64,000 nucleotides of DNA from Gordonia insulae (GTDB taxonomy: Bacteria; Actinomycetota; Actinomycetes; Mycobacteriales; Mycobacteriaceae): contig NZ_CP033972.1 of assembly GCF_003855095.1 (NCBI RefSeq), forward strand, positions 3,410,001 through 3,474,000, written 5' to 3'. The notes below the pieces were generated by a model. That model had not been told where the DNA came from. It did not search any database and saw only the letters and a list, made by a program, of their open reading frames with translations. A program made the translations under genes and the position numbers. Shown here one piece after another: positions 8,429 through 16,841 of this stretch (its first letter is position 1; each line of letters opens with the position of its first letter).

Positions 8429-9333
8429 TGAAGGTCGCTCTCGACCCGACGCCGTTTCACCACAGCCATGACCTGCTGGAGTTCCCCGCACTCGTCGCCG
8501 ACCTGGGTTACGAGTACCTCCAGCTGACCCCGCACCGGGACTTCATCCCGTTCTTCAATCACCCTCGGGCCGATGATGATCTGGTCGCGAAGTTCCGCGC
8601 GGCGTGTGCCGACGCCGGCGTCGGGATCGCGTCGGTGCTCCCGGTGCTGCGGTGGTCAGGCCCCGACGAGGATGCGCGAGAAGCGGCGGTCCGCAACTGG
8701 AAACGCGTCATCCAGATCACCGTCGACCTCGGTGTGAACGTCATCAACACCGAGTTCTCGGGTCGTCCCGAGCGCGCCGAGGAATCGGAACGGGCGTTCT
8801 TCCGGTCGATGGAGGAGCTCGTCCCGATCATCGAGCGCGAGGGCATCGACGTCCGGATCGATCCGCACCCCGACGATTTCGTCGAGGACGGTCTCGAGGC
8901 CATCCGCATCATCCGTGGCGTCAACTCGCCGAACATCGGCATGGTCTACGTCGCGTGCCACAGCTTCCACATGGGTGGCAACATGGCCGAGATCATGGCC
9001 GCGGCCGGTGAGCGGCTCCGTCTGGTGCACGTCGCGGATTCGATGGATCACCATCGCTCCCACGGCCTGCGCTACATCACGAACCCGCCCGGCAACGCCG
9101 TGCGCGTCCATCAGCACCTCAAGATCGGCGACGGTGACGTCGACTGGGACGAGTTCTTCGGCGGGCTCGGCCGACTCGGATTCTACGATCGCGACGACAC
9201 GGTGATGGTGTCGTCGGTGTTCGCGGAGAACGAGAACGCCGCCGACGTGTCGCGCTATCAGCTCGAGACGATGCGCACCTACGTCGACAAGTACCGCACA
9301 ACCCGGCCGATGAGCGGGTCGCGCGGCCGTTAG
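8428..9333 (+). CDS. Sugar phosphate isomerase/epimerase-type TIM barrel protein (second copy)
   Basis: About 301 residues from an ATG overlapping the stop of the binding protein. TIM-barrel features include NVINTEFSGRPE, DVRIDPHPDDFVEDG, MVYVACHSFHMGG and LVHVADSMDHH, consistent with the xylose isomerase-like metal site found in IolE/IolH-type and related proteins. It is clearly different from the first isomerase-like gene, so the two probably catalyse consecutive steps. It ends the operon; about 80 bp separate it from the next gene. The substrate is unknown. Confidence 0.83.
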   Translation: MKVALDPTPFHHSHDLLEFPALVADLGYEYLQLTPHRDFIPFFNHPRADDDLVAKFRAACADAGVGIASVLPVLRWSGPDEDAREAAVRNWKRVIQITVDLGVNVINTEFSGRPERAEESERAFFRSMEELVPIIEREGIDVRIDPHPDDFVEDGLEAIRIIRGVNSPNIGMVYVACHSFHMGGNMAEIMAAAGERLRLVHVADSMDHHRSHGLRYITNPPGNAVRVHQHLKIGDGDVDWDEFFGGLGRLGFYDRDDTVMVSSVFAENENAADVSRYQLETMRTYVDKYRTTRPMSGSRGR

Positions 9334-9412
9334 CAGTCCTCACCAGCATGTACAGCAAGCGTGTGGGAGGGCATACTGACACCGCCCGATGAACCTCCGC
9401 GAGGAGCCGACC

Positions 9413-10354
9413 ATGCCCGCACTGCGCATGCCCCGATCATCGTCGAACGACCTGGCGGCGCTGTCCGGAAAGGTCGCCGTCGTCACCGGTGCGGCGCGCG
9501 GTATCGGCAGGGCCACAGCGCTTTCGCTGGCACGGCACGGCACCGACCTCATCCTCCTGGACATCGACGAGCCACCCCTGCGCGACCTCGCTGACGAGAT
9601 CGGGGCGGATCATGCGATCGCGCGTCGTGTCGACGTCTCCGACTTCGCTCAGGTCCAGGCGGCAGTCGACGAGGGTGTTGCGCGTTTCGGTGGGATCGAC
9701 CTCGTGCTCGCCAACGCCGGCATGGCGTCGTATGGCTCATTGGGCGTCGTCGACCCGGCGGCGTTCGCCCGCGTCGTCGACGTCAATCTGACGGGGATCT
9801 TCCACACGTTTCGGGCCGCCCTGCCCTCCGTCATCGAGCGCAAGGGTTACATCCTCGTCGTGTCGTCGGCGGCAGCGTTCGTCCCGCTACTGGGCCACTC
9901 CCCGTACAACGCGAGCAAGGCCGCAGTCGATCACCTCGCGTCGTCGCTACGCGCGGAGATCGGATACCGCGGGGTGGCGGTGGGTTCGGCCCACATGTTG
10001 TTCATCGACACACCGTTGGTCCAGGACGCGTCGGCCGATCTGCCGTCGTTCTTCGACGCACTCGACGAACTCCCCGCCCCGATGCGGGCGATCATCTCGG
10101 TCGACGACTGCGCGGCGGCAATGACGCGTGGTCTGGCCCGGCGTAGTCGTCGGGTGTACGTCCCGTCGTGGGTCGCGCTCGCCGCCTGGCTCAAACCCGT
10201 TCTGGCATCACGCATCATGGACAAGGTGTATGCCGGGATCGCGGAGCGCCACCTCGATCGGGTCGACGCCGAGGTCGCCGCACTGCATCGGTTCACGAGT
10301 GCGCGCAATGTCGCAAGCGGCAACCTGCCGGCCGGACCGATCTCCGAGCAATGA
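9413..10354 (+). CDS. SDR-family NAD(P)-dependent oxidoreductase
   Basis: About 313 residues. Classical short-chain dehydrogenase: cofactor motif TGAARGIGRATA near residue 27, NAGMASYG, the catalytic Ser in VVSSAAAF and the YNASK tetrad segment with Tyr and Lys. The C-terminus (LAAWLKPVLASRIMDKVYAGI) is longer than in minimal SDRs and may associate with membranes or other subunits. ATG at 9413 is chosen over 9389 because GAGGAG sits 8-13 bases before it. The stop is followed after three bases by ogt, so the two may be co-transcribed. The substrate is unknown. Confidence 0.87.
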   Translation: MPALRMPRSSSNDLAALSGKVAVVTGAARGIGRATALSLARHGTDLILLDIDEPPLRDLADEIGADHAIARRVDVSDFAQVQAAVDEGVARFGGIDLVLANAGMASYGSLGVVDPAAFARVVDVNLTGIFHTFRAALPSVIERKGYILVVSSAAAFVPLLGHSPYNASKAAVDHLASSLRAEIGYRGVAVGSAHMLFIDTPLVQDASADLPSFFDALDELPAPMRAIISVDDCAAAMTRGLARRSRRVYVPSWVALAAWLKPVLASRIMDKVYAGIAERHLDRVDAEVAALHRFTSARNVASGNLPAGPISEQ

Positions 10355-10357
10355 GCA

Positions 10358-10861
10358 ATGAGCACCGTACGTCACACGACGATCTCCACGTCACTCGGCG
10401 ACACGACGCTGGTCGCCGACGGCGACGTCCTCATCGGCTGCTGGTTCGACGCCGACGACACGCCCGCATTCGGCGAGCGCACGGCCCCCGAAGGTGATCC
10501 GGTGCTGGACCGCGCGGCCGCGCAGCTCACCGAGTATCTCGCCGGGAACCGCACGGACTTCGACATCCCGTTGCGCGCCGACGGCGACGAGTTCGCCGGC
10601 GAGGTCTGGGCAGCGTTGCGCGACGTGCCATACGGGGAGACGACCACTTACGGCGAGTTGGCCACCCGACTCGGCGACCGATTCCTCGCGCAGCGCGTCG
10701 GTCGAGCACTCGGACAGAATCCGATCGGAGTGTTCATCCCGTGCCATCGGGTCATCGGTGCTGATGGATCGCTGACCGGCTACGCCGGTGGCCTGGACCG
10801 CAAGCGCCGACTGCTCGAACTCGAAGAACCCGAACACATCCGGGGGTCGCGGCTGTTCTGA
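10358..10861 (+). CDS. ogt: Methylated-DNA-[protein]-cysteine S-methyltransferase
   Basis: About 167 residues. It repairs O6-alkylguanine by transferring the alkyl group to its own Cys. The active-site motif PCHRVIG is present near residue 127, preceded by the HTH-like stretch PYGETTTYGELATRLG and followed by YAGGLDRKRRLLELE, all standard for Ogt/MGMT. No Ada-type regulatory domain is attached. The gene starts three bases after the SDR stop and converges on the oxygenase gene at 10878, with only 16 bp between the two stops. Confidence 0.93.
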   Translation: MSTVRHTTISTSLGDTTLVADGDVLIGCWFDADDTPAFGERTAPEGDPVLDRAAAQLTEYLAGNRTDFDIPLRADGDEFAGEVWAALRDVPYGETTTYGELATRLGDRFLAQRVGRALGQNPIGVFIPCHRVIGADGSLTGYAGGLDRKRRLLELEEPEHIRGSRLF

Positions 10862-10877
10862 GCGCAGTTGACGCGAC

Positions 10878-12104
10878 CTATTCCGTGGGCAGGGAACCGA
10901 TCTCGGCTCCGGAGTCCCCGAAGTGCCGGTACAGGGCGCGGTCACGTGCCCGCCGTCCGCGCCACTCCAGGTATCGGTCACCGACCGGCGTCCGCCCGAT
11001 GAGTCGATAACTGACCGTATTGCGCACCCAGGCGGTCCCGAACGCCCACGGAAGGCGATGCGGCAGTTCGAGATCACGCATGCCGCGGGCACCCAGGAAT
11101 CCCTCCAGCATGCTGAGGAGACGTTCGCGGGTGTAGCGGGCCGACAGTGCGGGCAGGTGTCGGTAGTTCAGGTCGCGCTGGACGTCCACGAGTGCGTTGG
11201 CGAGTTGGGGTCCGGCGGCCGAGACGTCGGCCTGCGACAGCAGGATCGCATAGCTCAGTTGGTGTTGGTCGCGCTCGTCGTCGAACAGCCAGTCGTCGTC
11301 GACCCCGATCAGCCATCCGACGTACTTCCACAGGTGCATCATCGCCCGGGAGTCGTCGCGACCGATCGGCACACCGAGCGCCCGCACTCCCATCATCAGG
11401 GCACCGCTGAAGAGGTTCAGCGTCGACGCGAGGTCGCTCTGGTTGATCGGCAGCCCCCACTCCGTGCTGTCCCATCGGCCGTTGCGCTCGAACGACGCAT
11501 TGACCAGTGCGTGCATCAGCCGGACGTGCACGGTGAGCTTCCAGCCCTCGCCGTGCCGGTCCATCCCACCCTCGCGACCGACGGCGATGGCCCACGTCTG
11601 TGTCTCACCGAGACGCCGTTTGGTGGTGGCGCCCGACAGCCCGCCCGTCTCCGCGAGGAGGTCGACCGGTCCACCGAACCGATAGCCGCCGATCAGGGAG
11701 AGTTGGAGCAGCACGTCGTCGGCGTTCTGCCCGAACCGACGGAAGACCGTGGCGCCGCGCTCGCAGAGGTCCCGGTCGACCCACGACGGGGTGGCCTCCA
11801 CCTGGGCGAAGAAGTCGCGCAGCGCGCGGGGATCGTCCTCGGACACGCCCACGTCCAGCGCGTGGTGGAAGCCGCCCATGCTGACGCGTTCGGGATCGTC
11901 CTTGGGCAGGCGCATCGCACGTACCAGTGCCGCCGCGGGCTCGTCTCGCTTCATCAACCGCTCGCCCAGTGCGGCGAGTTCGGCGTCCGACGGCTCGCGC
12001 AGATTCCAGTAGAGACGCAGCAGGCGACCCATCTGACGGCCGCGGGCGTCGGCGGACCGGTGCCGTCGGGGCAGGACGGTGGAGGTATCCGTCGTCGCAG
12101 TCAT
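10878..12104 (-). CDS. MpaB/latex-clearing-protein-like oxygenase (DUF2236)
   Basis: About 408 residues of the oxygenase MpaB / rubber oxygenase Lcp catalytic-domain family, all-alpha haem proteins. The stretch KLTVHVRLMHALVN matches the conserved Arg and His region of Lcp enzymes that surrounds the b-type haem. No Tat signal is present, so unlike secreted rubber oxygenases this one should be intracellular. The role is unknown: family members cleave polyisoprene or oxidise lipid-like side chains. It is divergent from the SDR at 12172 across 67 bp. The family call is reasonably firm; activity on rubber is not implied. Confidence 0.8.
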   Translation of the reverse strand: MTATTDTSTVLPRRHRSADARGRQMGRLLRLYWNLREPSDAELAALGERLMKRDEPAAALVRAMRLPKDDPERVSMGGFHHALDVGVSEDDPRALRDFFAQVEATPSWVDRDLCERGATVFRRFGQNADDVLLQLSLIGGYRFGGPVDLLAETGGLSGATTKRRLGETQTWAIAVGREGGMDRHGEGWKLTVHVRLMHALVNASFERNGRWDSTEWGLPINQSDLASTLNLFSGALMMGVRALGVPIGRDDSRAMMHLWKYVGWLIGVDDDWLFDDERDQHQLSYAILLSQADVSAAGPQLANALVDVQRDLNYRHLPALSARYTRERLLSMLEGFLGARGMRDLELPHRLPWAFGTAWVRNTVSYRLIGRTPVGDRYLEWRGRRARDRALYRHFGDSGAEIGSLPTE

Positions 12105-12171
12105 GAGACCAAATTAGCAATTCGTCTCACTCGGGACAATCTTCGTTCGCTGCTGCCTACCCTCGGAGGTC

Positions 12172-13044
12172 ATGGACGAGAACGAGAAACTGACTGCCCT
12201 CGCCGGCCGTCGCGCCGTGGTGACCGGTGCGACCAACGGGCTGGGCATGGCGACCGCGCGTGCGCTCGCCGTCGCCGGACTCCGCGTCGTGCTCGCGGTC
12301 CGCGACGTCGAGCTGGGCATGCGGAGGGCACACGAGTTCGGCGGCGACTGCGAGGTCATCCATCTCGATCTCGCCGACCTGGCGTCGGTACGGCAGTTCA
12401 CCGAACAACTCGACGGTCCGATCGACTACCTCATCAACAATGCCGGCGTGTTCCCGCATCAGCACCGGACCACGACGGACGGGTTCGAACTGGGTATCGG
12501 CACCAACTTCTTCGGCCCGTTCGCACTCACGAATCTGCTGCTGCCGCGGATCACCCGGCAGATAGTCTCGGTCGCCTCCGACGCCCACCGCGGCGCCCGG
12601 ATCGATCCCGACGATCTCGACCTGGTGCGCGCATCGTGGAGTCCGCCGCGGGCGTATGCACGGTCGAAATTGGCGGTGATGGTGTGGGGCCTCGAACTCG
12701 ACCGCCGCCTCCGCGCCGCGAGCTCACCGGTCAGCGCGATGCTCACGACGCCGGGCTGGGTCGCGTCGAACATCTCCAACAAACCGCATCTCGGCGTCGC
12801 GCACCGGGCGGTGCAGGGTGCCGCGTCCAGGTTCGCCAACGATGTCGATGCCGGCGCGGAGACCACGTTGTACTGCTTGACCGAACCGATCGCGCCGGGC
12901 AGCTACGTCGGCGTCGACGGCCTCTGGGCGCTGCGGGGGAAGCCGGTGCTGTTCGGACGATCCTCGGTCGCTTGCGATTTCGACCTGGCAGCGCGGCTGT
13001 GGGCCAAGGGGGAAGAACTGACCGGGACGTCCTGGCCGCTCTGA
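12172..13044 (+). CDS. SDR-family oxidoreductase (retinol dehydrogenase-like)
   Basis: About 290 residues. Cofactor motif TGATNGLGMATARA, NNAGVF, catalytic Ser in IVSVASDAHRG and YARSKLA with Tyr and Lys. The sequence resembles the RDH/WWOX-like branch of SDRs common in mycobacteria and gordoniae. The gene stands alone: divergent from the MpaB-like gene and convergent with the sulfotransferase, leaving three bases between stops. The substrate is probably lipophilic but cannot be determined. Confidence 0.85.
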   Translation: MDENEKLTALAGRRAVVTGATNGLGMATARALAVAGLRVVLAVRDVELGMRRAHEFGGDCEVIHLDLADLASVRQFTEQLDGPIDYLINNAGVFPHQHRTTTDGFELGIGTNFFGPFALTNLLLPRITRQIVSVASDAHRGARIDPDDLDLVRASWSPPRAYARSKLAVMVWGLELDRRLRAASSPVSAMLTTPGWVASNISNKPHLGVAHRAVQGAASRFANDVDAGAETTLYCLTEPIAPGSYVGVDGLWALRGKPVLFGRSSVACDFDLAARLWAKGEELTGTSWPL

Positions 13045-13047
13045 CGT

Positions 13048-14280
13048 TCAGAGGCCGAATGCGGCCCGATAGCGCGCATAGACTTCGGCGACCTCGTCCG
13101 GAGTCAGGCCGAACTCCTCGAGGGTGTAGGTGTGCACGCCGTGCGAGTGTTGGCCATGTCCCTCGCGATGCCGCTCCATCTCGACGCGGATTCCATCGGT
13201 CAGTGCGAAACCCGCTGCCGTATAGATTCGTTCGACCTGGGCGATCGGATCGTCCATCAGGTCGTCGTACCGGACGTCGACGAACACGTCGGGATGCCGG
13301 CCCCGGACGTCGAGAGCCCGGTCGACCATGTCGCGGTTGAGTTCGAGCCAGTGCCGGGCAACGGATTCTGCGTCGACATGGTCGCTGAACATCGAATGCC
13401 CGTGCGCGAGCATGCTGGAGAACGACGCGGTCGTGCGGACAGGGTCACGATGCGTCTGCACGATGACCGCGTCGGGGAAGACATCGAGCAATGCGTCGAG
13501 ATTCTCCAAGTGCGCGGGCGTCTTCAGCACCCAGCGCGGGCGAGGGTTCTGGGTGTGCAGGATCTGCAGCAACGTCTTGAGATACGCATACGATCCGCGC
13601 ATGTCCTGACGTCGCAGCCACGCCGAGTAGGACGGCACGTCGAGCATCGCCTCGGGAACCTGCGAGAGCAATGAATATTCTTGCAGCAGAACGTCTTCCT
13701 CGGGTCCGTCCGCCTCCACCGCATGGATCGCGAAGAACTGCGGGCTGAGGTAGCGCAACGCCAGTTCCGCGAGCTTCGTCTCCGCGAGTCGCAGGGTCGG
13801 CTTGCCCGGCTTCTCCCTCGAGCCCGGCAGCAGATGGATGACCTCCCACGAGCCGACCGCGCGCATGTCCGGGTCGGCCGCGATGAGCCGGTGCAGCATC
13901 GTGGTTCCGCTGCGCTGCAGACCGGCGATCACGATCGGCGGTTCGATGGGCGTCGCGAGGATCTCCGGACGGGCTCGGATCAACTCGGCCACCCGGAGTC
14001 GGGTGCAGAGTATGCCGTGCATCCGGGCACGGATGACGAGTGAGCCGAACAGGCTGAGCTTCGCCTCGTCGACGATCGCCGCGCACAAGACGTCGAGCGC
14101 CTCGTCGGCCTGCGGGTCTGCCGACCAGGGCAGTCCGGTCGTCTTCTCCGCACGGCGGCGGAGAGCGTCCGCGGTGAGGTCGACCGGCGAGACACCACGC
14201 GCACCCATGACTTCCCCGATCCGATTGATCAGCCGGATCGGGCGGCGCCGGAACGGCACGAACGTGACCGTCATCGTCAA
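13048..14280 (-). CDS. Sulfotransferase-family protein
   Basis: About 410 residues. The PAPS 5'-phosphosulfate loop PIVIAGLQRSGTTMLHRL lies near residue 113, and the 3'-phosphate region IVQTHRDPVRTTASFSS lies further on. WVLKTPAHLENLDALLDVFPDA is also typical of actinobacterial sulfotransferases. It would transfer sulfate from PAPS to a hydroxyl, possibly on a lipid or sterol-like acceptor. The start overlaps the stop of the upstream DUF1214 gene by four bases (ATGA), so the two are translationally coupled. This pairing recurs, as I recall, in related genera. Confidence 0.88.
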   Translation of the reverse strand: MTMTVTFVPFRRRPIRLINRIGEVMGARGVSPVDLTADALRRRAEKTTGLPWSADPQADEALDVLCAAIVDEAKLSLFGSLVIRARMHGILCTRLRVAELIRARPEILATPIEPPIVIAGLQRSGTTMLHRLIAADPDMRAVGSWEVIHLLPGSREKPGKPTLRLAETKLAELALRYLSPQFFAIHAVEADGPEEDVLLQEYSLLSQVPEAMLDVPSYSAWLRRQDMRGSYAYLKTLLQILHTQNPRPRWVLKTPAHLENLDALLDVFPDAVIVQTHRDPVRTTASFSSMLAHGHSMFSDHVDAESVARHWLELNRDMVDRALDVRGRHPDVFVDVRYDDLMDDPIAQVERIYTAAGFALTDGIRVEMERHREGHGQHSHGVHTYTLEEFGLTPDEVAEVYARYRAAFGL

Positions 14281-15464
14281 TCCAGCTGTGCGAGTTCAGA
14301 GATCGGGACCACCCGGGTGCGCGGTTGCGGATGGGTCGTCGCCCGAATCCAGCGGAAGGACATCGCGCCACAGTCATGTCCGGTCGTGTCGATCCAGTTG
14401 GGCAGACCAGGATCCCGGTGGGTGACGATGATCCGGACGCTTCCGTCGGGCCGGTACGTCGCGGTGTGCTTGTTGACGTGGATGGTGTGGTACCGGTAGT
14501 CGAGGGACTCGAGCCAATGATTGTCCAACTGGAAGTTCCAGCCGTCGCAGTCCGGGATCTCACTGTCGATCACCAACGCCTCTTTGAGGCCCAGACGCCA
14601 ATAGCTGTGGTAGTAGATGATGTTCGGGTCCCCGCCGGCCTTGGTGGACCGCTCCGGATCGAACATCGGCAGTTCGTTGGTGTGTTTCTGAAAGTCCCTC
14701 GCCCATTTCGCGAACAGCATCGACGCGCCGGCGACGAGCAGACTCGCCTTGCCCAGACCCGCATCCAGTTGCGCGGGTGTCAACGGTTCCGGGGCCGCCG
14801 ACCCGGCGAGCAGCTCGATGTGCAGGTCGGCGGGGACCTCCGTGGACCGATCCGCGAAGGTCTGCCGGACGATCAGCAGCCCGGTCGCCGCCGTCATCGA
14901 CAGCCAGTTGCCCTCGTGCTCGGTGGCGCTGAGGATGAGCTCGAATCTGCCGTCGGGCCCGATCTCCAGGTCGGCGGCCTCCACGTAACCGGTGGTCGGC
15001 ATCTGGCCGCCCTCACCGTAGTTTCCTTCCTGGGTGCCGAAGCCGAGGTAGTCGACCGTGCCACGGGTACCGGTGATGCGGTAGTCGAGTGTGCCGTCGA
15101 TGGTGGCGTTCATGTAGTGGTTGTCCGGGTTGTCCGAACCCATCTTGGCGGTCTCGTGGATCATGCGCCGCAGCACCGGCGCCCGGGGATCCGCGTACTC
15201 GACGAACGCCTCGAGGCCTGCGCGGGTGAGTCGGCTGAGGTAGCGGTAGCCCTCCGCCTGGGTCAGCGGATCGGTCGGCGTGCCCGGGAAGACGATCGCA
15301 GCACCGGCCGACTTGAGGGTGTCGCAGAACTCGTCCCACGATGTCCCGCTGACGACCCGTTGCTCGGCGACGGTGTCGGGGGTCTGCCCCCGCAATTTCA
15401 GATACGCCACCCGGGCCTTCTTGAACTGACCCAGCGCGGCCGTCGCAATCGTCCTGCCGTTCAT
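14277..15464 (-). CDS. DUF1214 domain protein
   Basis: About 395 residues. The C-terminal part holds the DUF1214 signature, including RVGLKEALVIDSE-like text (here RLGLKEALVIDSEIP), NFQLDNHWLESLDYR and the terminal GHDCGAMSFRW. The function is uncharacterised. ATG at 15464 is supported by AAAGGTGG just upstream; a longer in-frame start at 15584 adds a low-quality Arg/Pro-rich segment. It is coupled by ATGA overlap to the sulfotransferase, suggesting both act on one substrate or the same polyketide/lipid. The 120 bp upstream (15485-15605) show no clear regulatory motif. Confidence 0.78.
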   Translation of the reverse strand: MNGRTIATAALGQFKKARVAYLKLRGQTPDTVAEQRVVSGTSWDEFCDTLKSAGAAIVFPGTPTDPLTQAEGYRYLSRLTRAGLEAFVEYADPRAPVLRRMIHETAKMGSDNPDNHYMNATIDGTLDYRITGTRGTVDYLGFGTQEGNYGEGGQMPTTGYVEAADLEIGPDGRFELILSATEHEGNWLSMTAATGLLIVRQTFADRSTEVPADLHIELLAGSAAPEPLTPAQLDAGLGKASLLVAGASMLFAKWARDFQKHTNELPMFDPERSTKAGGDPNIIYYHSYWRLGLKEALVIDSEIPDCDGWNFQLDNHWLESLDYRYHTIHVNKHTATYRPDGSVRIIVTHRDPGLPNWIDTTGHDCGAMSFRWIRATTHPQPRTRVVPISELAQLD

Positions 15465-15605
15465 CGCCCACCTTTCGTGATCGGTGGTTCCATGATCAGG
15501 TAACCACCGCCGAGATGTCGGCGAATGACCCGTCATGGCCGCGGCCCTCGACGCGGGACGCGACGGACTGTGGACGCTCGTCACCGCGTGACCGGCGTCT
15601 CGGCA

Positions 15606-16781
15606 CTAGCCGCCGAAGGCGCGCCGCCCGATGAGCGCGACCGCCAGGCCCAGCACGACGAAACCCGCGCCGATACATGCCAGATACGAGGTCGCGGACG
15701 ACGATGAGATGACCGCACCACCCAAGACCGCGCCCACCGCGATGCCGACGTTGGACGTCGCGTTGATCCAGGCGCCGGCGATCTCCGGGGCATCGGGGAA
15801 CGCGCGCACCGCGACGGACTGGAAGATCGACGGGACGCCGCCGAAAACGCCGTTCCACAGTGCCACCACGATCACCAGGACGACGAGCCACTGGTGTGAC
15901 AACCCGACACCGACGATCGCGGCGGCGAGCAGGCCGAGGACGGTGAGGACCGTGGCGGCCGGCCGCGGGTCGATGGTCCGGCCGGCACATGCGAGTCCGA
16001 GCAGGCCACACAGACCGCACAGCAGGAGCAGAGGTCCGATCCACGATTCGTCGGCACCCGCGGTCAGCAGCACCACGCTGATGTACGTGTAGACCGTGTA
16101 CTGGCCGATGAAGGTCAGCATGTTGGAGGTCACCACGATGCTGAGACCTCTGCGTGCGCCGGGCGTCTCGATCCGCCGGCCCGCGGGCGCGCCCCCGACG
16201 GCGGGCAGGAAACGTACGATCAGCACCCCCGTGACGACGGCCAGCACGGCCAACAGACCGAAGGCATTGCGCCAGCCCACCGCCGCCCCGAGTGTGGTCG
16301 ACAGCGGGACACCGAGCACGAAGCCCGCAGTCGAGCCGCCGGCCACGACTGCCAACCCCCGGCCGACCTGGCCCCGCTCCACCAGACGCGGGACGTACCC
16401 GATACACACGGAGAAGAAGAGGGCGTGCGCGATGCCGCCGAGCACGCGGCCACCCGCGACGAACGCGAAGGTGGGCGCGGTGGCGATCAGCAGGTTGCTG
16501 ACCAGATACGCCCCCACCGTCGCCAGGATCAAGGGCTTGCGACGCAACCGCGTGGTCGCGATCGTCAGCGGAACGGCGAAGACCGCCACCATCGTGGCGA
16601 ACACCGTGACGAGCAGCCCCATCGTCGAATCCGCGACGCCGAACGCGTCACCGATCGCGGGCAGCAGCCCGACGGGCAACATCTCGGTCGTGACGGCCAG
16701 ACATGCGGCGATGCCCAGCGACAACAGCGCAGGCAGGTTCTCGCGGACGCCCCGCTCGGGGGCCGTCACGTCGGTGGTCAT
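15606..16781 (-). CDS. MFS transporter (DHA1-like efflux or sugar transporter)
   Basis: About 391 residues with around twelve hydrophobic segments. Typical MFS features: a loop 2-3 region with TTRLRRKPLIL and a helix-4/5 region with GGIAHALFFSVCIGYVPRL. It resembles the AraJ/DHA1 type that exports sugars or drugs. ATG at 16781 is chosen; a GTG at 16796 in frame is an alternative. It diverges from a ROK regulator with only 60 bp between starts and a perfect palindrome inside, so it is probably controlled by that regulator. The substrate is unknown. Confidence 0.83.
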   Translation of the reverse strand: MTTDVTAPERGVRENLPALLSLGIAACLAVTTEMLPVGLLPAIGDAFGVADSTMGLLVTVFATMVAVFAVPLTIATTRLRRKPLILATVGAYLVSNLLIATAPTFAFVAGGRVLGGIAHALFFSVCIGYVPRLVERGQVGRGLAVVAGGSTAGFVLGVPLSTTLGAAVGWRNAFGLLAVLAVVTGVLIVRFLPAVGGAPAGRRIETPGARRGLSIVVTSNMLTFIGQYTVYTYISVVLLTAGADESWIGPLLLLCGLCGLLGLACAGRTIDPRPAATVLTVLGLLAAAIVGVGLSHQWLVVLVIVVALWNGVFGGVPSIFQSVAVRAFPDAPEIAGAWINATSNVGIAVGAVLGGAVISSSSATSYLACIGAGFVVLGLAVALIGRRAFGG

Positions 16782-16802
16782 CGTGGGCACCCGCACGAAT
16801 AT

Positions 16803-16817
16803 ACTCTGTTTCAGAGT
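16803..16817. promoter_or_regulatory. Palindromic operator between MFS and ROK genes
   Basis: ACTCTG and its exact reverse complement CAGAGT flank TTT in the short AT-rich spacer between the divergent MFS transporter and ROK regulator starts. The position makes it a likely autoregulatory operator for the ROK protein. Confidence 0.55.
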
Positions 16818-16841
16818 TTAATAGAAAGCGATAATGACCCG

